The position numbers and the translations under genes were made by a program. The notes beneath the pieces were generated by a model. It had not been told where the DNA came from. It did not search any database and was given only the letters and a program-made list of their open reading frames with translations. Below, one piece after another: positions 45,024-56,900 of a stretch of 64,000 nt of DNA. The DNA comes from Deuterostichococcus epilithicus (taxonomy: Eukaryota; Chlorophyta; Trebouxiophyceae; Prasiolales; Stichococcaceae), in assembly GCA_033439295.1 (NCBI GenBank), contig JAVTLE010000003.1:2232001-2296000 (forward strand). Reading direction: 5' to 3'. How positions within the stretch are numbered: the first letter of the stretch is position 1; each line of letters starts with the position of its first letter.

Positions 45024-48000
45024 ATGGGTCCCAGCAAGGCTGGCGGCGACCTCCCTGCTGGTGCAGACGCCGCCGCTGCGGCCGCAGCAGATGGCGAACA
45101 GCCGCACGTCACAGCATCTCGCGTCAGCGATTGCGAAGACGCCAGTGCTGACGCCACTTGCGGCAGCCGCAATGCCGATGGCGGCGCCGGCGTTGCCGAT
45201 GGCGGCAGCGGCCCCGGCGGCAGCTGCCACGGCAGCACCGCCACGCGCCGCAGCTCCCAGCAGTGGGAGCAAAACTGCAACGAGGGCGCCGGCTACCCCG
45301 GAAGGCTGGCGGATCACGACGCCGAGGACGATTTCGACGAGCTGCTGCGGGCGGCGTGGGAGGGTCTGGACCCGGACATCCGTTCCCGCAAGGCATTGGT
45401 ACCGCAGAAGTCTCAGAATGTGAGCACTCCAAGCAGCAAGCGCCCCCGTTCATCTGTACGCTGTATGGTCTACTGGCAACTCTTGCCTTGATTACCACCG
45501 CTCGGCGGAGAACTGAATTGTGGCGCAGTACGCGTGTTGCCCGCCTATGCACCGCCCTGGGTTGGCATCGTCTTTCTGGCGCAATATGCCGGCTCCAGCA
45601 TGCCGGGTTCAAAGACGGATTTGGCAACCTCTGGGCGGCCGTCTGCACGAGCAGCCGCGCTGAACTTCTGCAACAGGGGGATAGTGACGCCTGATCTCTC
45701 CAGGAGCCGCAAGCACGGGCGGAGGCGCCGTTGCTTGTTGCGAAAGCGCCGGAGCACGTGCGTCACGTTCGCGCGGTGTCTGCGACCCCGAACTGTCTGG
45801 GACCACAGAGCAAGGTCCGAGCTCTCACCCTCGCAGGCGCGGGCGGAGGTGCTGGTGCTGGACGTGAAGGAACTGGAGCACTCGCAGCACACGGGCACGG
45901 TGCTGGACCGCGCGATGCGGACGCGGGACATGGACAACGAGCGCTTCCTGCGCAAAGTGCGGCAGCGCCTTGACGCGTGAGTCGTTCTTCCCTCTCCCTC
46001 TCCCTCTCCCTCTCCCTCTCCCTCTCTCTTTCCCTTTACCTGTGCCTAGCCCTCTCTTCTTTCCCGATCCTTCCTCCCTCCCCTTCCCTGTCTTCTCCAT
46101 CCCCCCGGCTCCCATGAGCACTTTTCTGGGGCCGGCCCCGGGGGGCTTTGGAGCCCGTTTGATACCGGCTGGCGTGCCTGGGGCTGCCGCGGGGCACGGC
46201 GCCGCTGCGGCAGCGGGTAGCGACCAGACAGCTGCATGGTGCTCACCACGTCAGTGGCCTGCAACCGCGGGCGCGGGTGTCGGCGACACTGCGGCAGGCT
46301 GGAACTGCACACGTTTCTGCAAATTGGGTTCTGCAGGCGCTTGCTGACACGGCTGCGAAATGTAACTCAGGGTGGGCGTGGAGCTGGACCGGGTCGAGCT
46401 GCGATTCGAGGACCTGCGGGTGGGCGCGACGGCGCAGCCGGCCGGCCGCGTGCTGCCTTCCATCTGGAACTCGTACCGCAACTTTTTCGAGGTGCGACGG
46501 CTGCTTGACATCGAAACGCCGGCGCTCACATTGGAGACCAGCGCAGCGCGCCTGCCTGACGCACAGCAGGAGCAGTCCCGAGAGCAGGGGCGCTGCCGGC
46601 TGGAGTAGTTTCTGCTGCGGGCTGCTGGCGCAGCGGCGCGCCGGCGCGGCCGGCCTGGCAGGGGCGCTGCCACCTGTGCGCAGCTCCCGGCCCGCTTTGA
46701 ACTGATGGGGACGACAGCTCGAAGTCGGCAGGCGAGCAGCTGTGGCGCGCAGAGCAGCCAACTTCCCCAGCAGCGCCCTCGTGAGGCCGGTCAGTGTGCA
46801 CCCTGCTACATCTTAAACCCTGCTCCCCCGCTGCAGGGCATGCTGCGGCAGGTGGCGCTGCTGCCGCGCAACCAGCAGCGGCTGAGCGTTCTGGACGGCT
46901 GCTCCGGCGTGCTGCGCCCCGGGCGGCTGACGCTGCTGCTAGGGCCGCCCGCTAGCGGCAAAACGACGCTGCTCAAGGCGCTGGCCGGCAAGCTGGCCCG
47001 CGGCGGCGCGCTGGAGGTGAGAGCTGGCTGATGCGGCGGCGGCTGATGATGCTGACGCGGAATCGTCGCGCGCACACCGGCAGATGCTGGACAGCAGGCC
47101 GGGCCTGCGGCCATGGTGCAGCATGGTGCAGCCGACTCTGTTCTTCCAGGCAGCTGACAGCCGCCACACCTTGGTGCACCGCTACTCGTGGCTGCAACCT
47201 GGGCGCGGCCGCTGAGGATTGGCCCTAAGCCCTACCCCCAACCCTGTGCCCAGGTGGCGGGGCGCATGACCTACAACGGCTACGCCACCGACGAGTTCGT
47301 GGTGCAGCGCACCGCGGCGTACGTGGACCAGGTCGACAACCACATCGCTGAGCTGACGGTGAGCTCGCTGGGTGTAGGGTGCAGGGTTTAGGGTTTAGGT
47401 TTGAGGGCGGCACACCCTGCTGGCACCGGCGGCGGCATCCGCGCCGGTGCGGGGGGTTTCTGGCACCGGCGCCAGCTGGAGTGTCACTGCGCTGGGCATC
47501 GCTGTGCAGGGTGCAACTGGTTGCTGGCCCTCGTGCAGCCAGTGGGCAGGTTTCCCGGCGTGACCACCGTGGCGCTCACGTGCTTGCACGGTGGCGCTGC
47601 ATTGCCTGGGTTCGCATTCCCACCAGGGCTGACTACTGCATACACCTTGCTTCGGATGCCCACGACAGCCCTTGCATGTGTCCTGCACCTGCCAAGGCCA
47701 ACGCCCGTGTGAAACACGTGCAATTCCAGACGGCGCCACTCCGAATGTGCAGGTGCGGGAGACGCTGGACTTTGCGGCGCGCTGCCAGGGCGGCGGCCAC
47801 GGTGAGCCCAGCCTGGCTTGCTGATCGCGTCTGCACGATTCGGCTCACTCGAATACCTGGGCTATGCGCCTTGCAGACAGACCTGCTCGCATGGGGTTCC
47901 AGTGCACTGGTGTCGACAAGCGGACCTGCCCCTCGCTTGCCAGTCCTTCGTGACTCCCTCCTGCAGCCGCCGCCCTTGTGACGCGAGCCGGGATGCACGA

Positions 48001-51000
48001 AGGGGCCTGGACATCGTGTCACCAGGCAGCTCGATGCCGCCCCTGGGGCCTGATCACCATTCCCCGTGTCCCTCACCTTCTCTCCCTCCTCTTTTAGGGT
48101 TTTCATTTCAGAGCCTCTGCTGCTCCATGCTTCCAAGTGAGCTTGCGTCCCCGGTTGCTGCGCCGCAGACGAGATCCACGAGCTGCGCGCACGGGAGCGG
48201 GACGCGGGCATCGCGCCAGACCACGAGGTGGACGCCTTCATGAAGGCTTCGGTGCGCCGCGGCAAGCGCCACAACATCCGCACCGACTACGTGCTGCGCC
48301 TGCTCGGCCTGGAGGTGAGGCCGCCTCCATCTTCGACCAGGGTTCGTTAGATGAGAGCACGCACCTTGGGTGTTTTGGATCAGTCAGTTAGCGCCTGCTA
48401 GGGAGTTGACATGTTGTCTTGTCGCGGTGTTTGTCGTCACGGCTGCCAGCAGTGCCCTTTTGAGCGCTTCAAACTTGCGGTATATACACCGCAAGTTGTG
48501 GAGATAACCGCTGATTGATGAAGACTAAGGGCTCTTGAATGGACGCAGATCTGCGCGGACACGCTCGTCGGCTCGCACCTGGCACGCGGCATCAGCGGCG
48601 GCCAGAAGAAGCGCGTGACCACTGGTGCGCTTGAAGACACCTGCAACTGGCTGCCTTTGGCGATCTGCTGCCCGCCTGACGATATGGCGACATGCCCATG
48701 GGCGTTCCGTGCACCACACGAAGTGCGTTTCAGTGACCAAGTAGTGCTCTGGCTGACTTCTGTGCAATCTGCGGCACCGCAGGCGAGCTGCTGATGGGAC
48801 GCTGCAAAGCGCTGCTCATGGGTGGGCTCCTGCATGCATCCTTGTCACAGGCCACAGTCGCTTTGCCAAAGGAATAATACCTGTTGGCACACATGCTGCG
48901 CATCAAACTCGGAGAGTCAACCTCTCCGAGTGCAATGCCACACGACAGTCAGCCTCAGTTGTTCACACACTGGCTGTCCAACAGCTCTAAATTTGTTTGC
49001 TGCTGCATGCTGCAGACGAGATCTCCACAGGCCTGGACTCGACAACAACATACCAGATCGTGCGATGCATGCGCAATGTTGCCCACCTGCAGGAGGTGAG
49101 TTTGAGTTTTTTCCAGTAGATTGGATTTTATGTGTTCAGTGGGCTGTCCTGCTCATTGTGGGACAGCTTTTCCTGCCTCAAGTGACATTGGCCCGGACAG
49201 GCGGTTCAAATCATGCCGCTGCCGCAGCCATACGCCACGCTTCGGCGCTCATGTGGTTGAGGCTTTGTGGCGACACGCAAGCACTCGGCGAGTTTGAAGT
49301 CAAACCTGTTGCGCTCTCGTCTTTGAGCTCCTGCTCGACCAGACATGATGCCCCTTCGCAGGCGACGGTGCTGATGAGCCTGCTTCAGCCGCCGCCAGAG
49401 ACGTACAACCTGTTCGACGACATCATGCTGCTGTCCGATGGTGCGCCTGCCGTGCACGAGGCGCTGCTGTATGGACTTCTGCTCTCTGAACCTGAAATGG
49501 GCAGGCCTGCAATGCATCCGGCGTCCTTTGCTTGAGGAACAGGCGCTGCATGACTCTGGAAGGATGCGAATGTTCCTCATCAGGCAATCGGCCAAATTGG
49601 CTGTCCCGGCGCAAACACAACATCACGGAAACTGGGTTGCATGGATTGCTTTGCAGGCGTGCTGGTGTTCCACGGGCCACGGGAGGAGGTGGTCCCGTTC
49701 TTTGAGTCCCTCGGCTTCCAGCTGCCGCCGCGCAAGGGCATTGCGGACTTCCTGCAGGAGATCACCTCCCGCAAGGACCAAAAGGTGCGTGATTCTAGCC
49801 AATCACCAAAGTTCAAGGTGATTTGGTGCTTGAGGATGACTGCCAAAGCGGTTCGACGCTGCCATGTCCACCCAGCCATAGTGCTGCACGGGACGCATGC
49901 ATGAGTCATTGCCTCCAGTGCGCTGAGGAAACTGCGCCGCAGGCAAGTGCCACAGGCTTTCACACAAGGTGCTAGTTGAGCCGTGCCATCCCATGGCCCG
50001 CTCAGTCGGCTGCTGAGGCATGCACTGGCACACCGACGCAAGCTGCTGCTGAGCGCAGCAATACTGGGCGGAGGAGAAGCCATGGCGCTTCGTGCCACCA
50101 GCGGCAATGGCAGAGGCCTTCGACGTGCACCCGCTGGGGCGCGCCCGGGCCGAGGCGCTGTCCAAGCCGCCGGAGCGCACCGAGACAGGCAAGCCAGAAG
50201 AATGCAGAGAACCGATTCAGCGAGAGTAGCCAGTGCAGCCACAAAGCAACGTCAGTGGCTTTGTCGTTGAGAGGCTTCCAAGTGTCTGTCTTGGGCATCC
50301 GCCGCCTCCTCCAGCGCCCCTGCCCAGCCCGCATTCGGCACCATCGTCAGCCTTCGGCACATCAGCCCGGCCCAGCCTTCACACCCTTCGCACGTTGGGG
50401 GTCCCTGGTTTGCATGGGGCGTCGATGTGCAGCTCGGTCGATGATGTGGTTGGCAGCTGCCGCCAGTGTGATGAATCCCAACCTGGCTGGCCCTGCACTA
50501 GGCCCAATTTCTGCTCCCGCAGGCAAGGCGGCACTGGTGCACAGTCGCTTCGAGCTGGACCTGTGGCAGTCGATCAAGGCATGCATGCGGCGCGACGCGA
50601 CCCTCATGTGGCGTAATAAGGTGGGGACCTGTTTCGAATTTCCGCCTCACGGGTTGAGAGACTAGGAGTCGGCCGTGGCAGCCTTGCCAGTGTCGTCAGA
50701 CACCTTGTGCATGCACGCCACGGACTGCCTCCGCATCCTGCAGCCGCGGCAGTAGCCCTGCATCCTTGTCGCTGGTGCGGAGCGCGGCACCCCGAGATTC
50801 CTCGTTTGACAGTCCAGAAGGCTCTCTCGGTGAGGCGAGCTGCCTGGTCGGCCATCTTTGACGCTCAAAGTGCAAGTCAAGAAGCAAGTCAAAAGGAGAT
50901 GTGAAATCACACATCTATATGAGATCAGCAGGACTCGTGTTTGGACCCGGTGCTTATTATGGATATCCATAATTCTCACAATCTCCGGCTGTGATGTTGT

Positions 51001-53869
51001 GCGCAAGGTGGTGTACCTGTACCGCGTGGCGCAGCTGCTGTTTGTGGTGTTCGCCTCCAGCACCCTCTTCCTGCGCACCACGCTGCACCAGGACACCCTC
51101 GAGGACGGGCGGCCATACCTGAGTGCGGCCCTTGAATGCTGGAGAACCTCCACCGCTGCACAGAGCATCTCCGAGGCTCACATGCCTTATTGTATGGGAT
51201 CTTGGCGCACGAGCGGGCACTTCTGACATCGTCCCGCTATCAAGGGGCCCAGGCTGGCGTTGGAGCCATGCGCATTCCTAATGCCACTTGCCATGTTCGA
51301 TGATGACCGCCCGACTTCCCCTTGTACGCAGGCTACATATTCTACAGCACCTATTTCATGACGGCAAGCGCCTGGTCTGAGCTCTCCATCACGGTAAGAA
51401 GTGTTCAACGTTGGGTAACCTTTCAAAGTATGGCACGTATGTGAGAGTCGAAGGTTTATTTTCCAGCGGTTCGATCTAGTCCTGCTATCTTCAAGGTGGA
51501 CCACCTCCTCGAGCGAGCTGTAGCGTTTTTGGGACCAAAGTTGCAGCCGTAGGCCATACAATGCCCACTGCAGTGTCTGCAATGCGGATGCTGTGTTCTT
51601 TCCCTTGGTGCCACATTTGCCGCGCGCCCTGTTGGCGCACACATGTATTATTGGAGTCCCGCATACGGCAACTGGACTGCATAAAACTTGAGACTAATAT
51701 GCAGGCCTCTGCATGTTGCAGTTGGCGACCCAGAGCGTGTTCTACAAGCAACGCAACAACCTCTTCTTCCCTGTTACGGCATTTTCGTTGCCGACAACGG
51801 CACTGCGATTGCCCTACTCCCTCGTGTTCGGCTGCGGTTGGGGCTGCTTCGCTTACTACGTCGTTGGCTTCGCCCCCGAATGGAGCAGGTGGGTGGCAAA
51901 CAGCAGACATGTAATCTAAATCTGTAAGACGGCAGATTGCGCAGCATGCACGCAGCCGTAGCCCTTGCAATCTGAGATCGGTACTGCGCGCGATCAACCA
52001 TCGTGCCTAACATTCCGCAGGTTCTTCTACTTCATGCTGGTGCTGGTGCTCCTCAACCAGGCCAGCATAGCCATCTTCCGCTGCATTGCCGCCATTTTCC
52101 GTGCGGTTGTGCTCGCCAACGTCATGGCCTTCGTCTACATCGTGAGTTTTCTGGGCGCGTGTCTTGAGCTGCAACCTGCACCACCAGCAGCCGACTTCTC
52201 GATTGTTCTCGTGGATCCTTTAGCGATCTCTCGTCTATCAGCAGGCATCGTATGCACAAAGTCGGGGTGTATACTGTGTGCCGGGATTGGGACCGTATTG
52301 CTGCATGCAGCTGAGGCTTGAGCTTGAAGCTTGATACTCTTCCTTGGTGCAGGGCTTTGCGCTGCTCTTCAACGGCTTCATCATCCAGCAGGGCGACATC
52401 AGAGGATGGTGGATCTGGGCAAGTCGACTGTCACTCGATCACCGGACTGCCGCTACCTCGACATGTGGCCTTGCATGCGGAGCCCACCACCAGTCCTTGT
52501 ACATGTGCCACAAACAGCTTCTTCCTCGACAAAAGCATCCAATCAAGTGACGCCTGTGATTCCCTGTCATGACAGACAATCCTGGTTCCTGCTGTGCAGA
52601 TGTACTGGTCCAATCCGGTGTCCTACGGCCTCAAGGCGCTGGTGATCAACGAGTTTCTGGCGCCGCGGTGGGACAAGCCGGTGCCCGCCAACGAGGCAGC
52701 GCAGGTGCGTGGTTGCACGCCGAAACCGTCATGAGCTGTGCGCCAATGCTGCCCCGGCAACGCGTTGCTGGCAGGTCTTGCTGCGACTGAAGGCTGCCGC
52801 CGCCACATCTGTCCTACCTGCTGTCCCTGCTCAGCACGCCAGCTCGGTCGCTGTGCAAGTCAAGGACGGCTCACACGATAAGGCGGCAGACCACGATGTG
52901 CGCTTTGCGCCGCATGTTTCAAGCTGGGGGTCAGGGACGCCGCCTGCAACGAGCCGTTGCAATGCGACGCAATCGCCTCTTGCTGAACAGGCGGCCATTC
53001 CCGGCGAGAGCCTGGGCCGAGCCTTCCTGGCCAGCACGGGGTTCGACCACCCAGACTGGTGGCGCGCCGCCTCGATTGGCGTCCTCGTGGCCTTCATCCT
53101 GGGCCTCAACCTGCTGACCATCCTGGCGTTCAAGTACCTGGACGGTGCGGCAGTAGCCCAAGAAGGGAATCTCGGGAGTGCTTTGGCCTCGTCAGTGTCT
53201 CCAGAATGCATGGCTGGTGTGCCGCTTCACGACGGTCAGGCGTGGCAAAGCCGCCCACGGCGGCCTTTGCTGACACGGCGGCCTTTGCTGACACGGCGGC
53301 AGCTTGTGACCATGCAGCCCGCATCACAGATGCGCACCAAGCCCCGCCACACTCTGCCCGCGCGCGTCAGCTCGTTGTTTTGATCACACTCGTGAGCCGT
53401 GGCACGTCTTGCTTGCTGGCCGGCGACAGCGCTCGCCTCACACGACCTTTTTGGAGCTGGTGCAGAGCCCAACCAGCGAAAAGCAGTCATCCCACCGGAG
53501 CGGCTGGAGCAGCAGGAAGCACCTGGTGATGCGTCCACCTCCCGCAGCCGCACCCACAGCAAGCAGGCACGCCCATTGAGCCCCGTGCAGCTTCGCAGCC
53601 TCTATGGCGAGGCTCATCGAGCCTCTGTGTCTCTGCCGACTGCATGACGGGCCTGCATGGTGCCACTCCAAGCCATCCGCCTCTCAGGTGACCCCCTCAC
53701 CGTGACAGGGCTGTCCTGCCGCTCAAGCGTCGTTGGTGGCACCAAGCGCCCAAATCTCAAACTAGTGACCATGTGCAGGTCAGCGACGAGGCAGCCAGCG
53801 GCTCGAGCACCTCCAGCAGCGGCGCCGTCGACCCAGAGCTCGGGGCGACGCCCGCCGCCGCGTTTGTGC

Positions 53870-53901
<32 letters not shown>

Positions 53902-56900
53902 AGCCCGCAGAATGGCGGCGGCGCGCAGAACGGCGGCGGCGGCAATGCCAGCAAGGCGGCTGCCATCGAGATGGTGGACCTGGATGGCGATGCGGCCTCT
54001 TCGGAGGGGCGGTCGGAGGGACGCGGCATGGTGCTGCCGTTCCAGCCGATGACTGTCTCCTTCCGGGATGTGCACTACTATGTGCCCACTGAGGTGAGCG
54101 CTCTCTGGCCAGCTGTCCCTGTCGGCAGTCGTCGATCCGAAGCCGCTCCAGCAGTTTTCGCACTTCACACCCCTGTTCCCACCCAGCACATAGCAGCTGG
54201 CTCTGCCCCTTAGCTGCTGAGCGTGACAGCAGCAGCTGTCGTGTGGACGGCAGCGCTGCAGCCAGCCGGCCGCATGTGCTCCGAGATGCATGCATGGCGC
54301 GGCCAATGCTGTTTTCCTTTGAAAACTCATGGCAGGCTGTTGTGGACGCTGCAGGGTGGCCGGGAGCTGGAGCTGCTCAAGGGCATCACTGGTGCCTTCC
54401 GGCCTGGAGTCCTCACTGCGCTGATGGGTGCCGCTTCCTCCTTCCCACTTCAAACCCTGCATACATCCGCACCCGCCTCCGGTTGGCGAACAGAGCGAGG
54501 CTCCTGCTTAGTGGACAGCGGACCCGCGATCGTCCGTACTGCTGCCAGCGCCGCCTTCTATGATGTGCTGAACGCAACTGCATGTTCCGCCAGGCGCCAG
54601 CGGCGCCGGCAAGACGACGTTCATGGACGTGCTGGCGGGGCGAAAGACGGCAGGGCGTACCGCCGGTGACATCCGCGTGAATGGGCACCCACAGGACCAC
54701 CGCACCTTTGCGCGAGTGGCGGGCTACGTCGAGCAGTTCGACATCCATTCGCCGCAGGCACGTCGCTGGGACTTGCGCTGATCTGAGGTTCAGGGCGCCA
54801 CATCCGAGGAACTCGTGGTGGTTCACCTCCGACGGCACCTTGCAGATGCGCCACCGGCTGCTGCCCTGCTCCTGCGGTGAGCATTGTGGCAACCCTCAGG
54901 CTTCCTGATTGCATTCGTTGATGGTTGCAGGCGACCGTCAAGGAGGCACTGTGGTTCAGTGCGCGGCTGCGGCTGGGGCCTGAAATCGACAACCGTGCCT
55001 GCGGCAACTTCATCGAAGAGGTGTGCGGCGCATGCGACATGCAGCTCCCTCAGCTGCTGCAGCTGGTGCCCTCCTCTCAGATACAAACTCGAGGGCATCG
55101 CCGCCGCACTGTGCTGGTGCATGCAATGCTGCAGCATTGCAGGTGGCAGCAAGCCCCTCCCAAGACTGTGTCATAGCCACAAATCTCATCCATTGCATGA
55201 CGGCATTTGCACCAGCACATGAACACCACCACAGGTGCCAGCTCTGGTGGAGCTGACGCCGTTTCCTCGGGTGCTGTCAAAACAGAGTATCAACCTGATG
55301 CTGCTTCAAATCAAGATCCTCGGACATTGCCGCAGGTCATGGGCCTTGTAGAATTGACGCCACTAGCGCGTGCGCTGGTGGGGCTGCCAGGCGTGAGCGG
55401 CCTGTCCGTGGAGCAGCGCAAGCGACTGACGATCGCCGTGGAGCTGGTGGCCAACCCCGCCATTGTCTTCATGGACGAGCCCACCTCGGGTGCGGTTTGA
55501 TGAGGCTTGATTGTGGGTTGACTGCGTCGCCGCCGGCGAGGCAATGCACTCCACAGTGCCACGGACTGGTGCATGTTGCTGGGTCTCGGAGCTTCGCCGG
55601 CGAGGCCGGGCCTGGATTGTGCAGAGGGGGAGGTCAGCTGCGTGGCAGCCGTGCGGTCAACTCCCGGAGGCGCAATATGAGATAGGCGGCTGAGCTTGCC
55701 GGGTTGTGCTGCAGGGCTGGACGCAAGGGCGGCGGCCATTGTCATGCGGGTGGTGCGCAACATCGTCAATACAGAGAGAACCATCGCCTGCACCATACAT
55801 CAGCCGGCCATCGACATCTTCGAGGTGCTGATGGCTGTCGGAGAGATGTCGGGCTCACTCGGTTTCTCGGGGTTGTTCTTGAAGCTGCCTGAAGCGCGGA
55901 AAGCATAAGCGAGCAAAGGCCTGAACCCCGGGCTGCATCGCTGGAGCCTCAACTGACAACAGTTGCAGCACGGGTCCACTCTGGAGCGCGGCCACATGCA
56001 TCAAAGCTGACAAGTCCTGCTGCTGCCAGTGCTCACACATCCCTGTCAATGAATTGCACCTTCTTATACCATGACGCAGACCTTCGACGAGCTGCTGCTG
56101 CTCAAGCGCGGCGGCTCCGTTATCTACAACGGCCCCCTGGGCCGCTACTCGGCGGACATGATCTCCTATTTCTCGGCCATTGACGGCGTCAACCCGATCG
56201 AGGACGGCTACAGTGCGCATCCATTTGCTGCCCTGGTCCCACTGTTGAAATTGGCGCTTGAGGGGGAGTCGAGCCTGGGATGACAGTTCCACGGTGCCCT
56301 TGCTCATCGTTGCAATGCTGTTCTGGGGTCCCAGCGTCATGGTTCGCAACGCTCGGCATCGTTTGCTAAGGCCAACTGTCTGTCTTCAAAGCGGCGTCAT
56401 GGCTTTTTGGAAGAGTGTGTTCGTGCGGCGCAGACCCGGCGACTTGGATGCTGGACATTTCCACCATCAGTGCCGAGCAGCGCATCGGCGTGGACCTGGC
56501 TGAGTCCTTTGCCGACAGCCGCCTGGCAAAGTGCGCACACCAAAGCTCCTGCTGTGCCCTCAAAAGTTCGACTGCGACGGCGGGCAACGCCTGGAGTCAG
56601 GCTGCCGATGCTTGCACCCGAACCCTGACCCAACAACCTTCCCATCTAGAGTGTCGCACCTCGAGGGACCGGCTCTGAACGACCGGCTTTGATACGACCG
56701 GCTGTGATCGGCCGGCTCGCAAAAAGCTGGTTGAGAAGGATTCTGGCCCTGGCCGTCTACTCAGGGAAACGGACGCGCTGGTGTCGAGGGCGGAGCAGCC
56801 CGAGGCCGGCAGCGCCCCGCTGGCATTCGACAGCCAGTTCCCGCAGCCGCTGTGGCGGCAGTACCTCATCATCCTCGTGAAGAACCTGGTGCGTTTTTCC

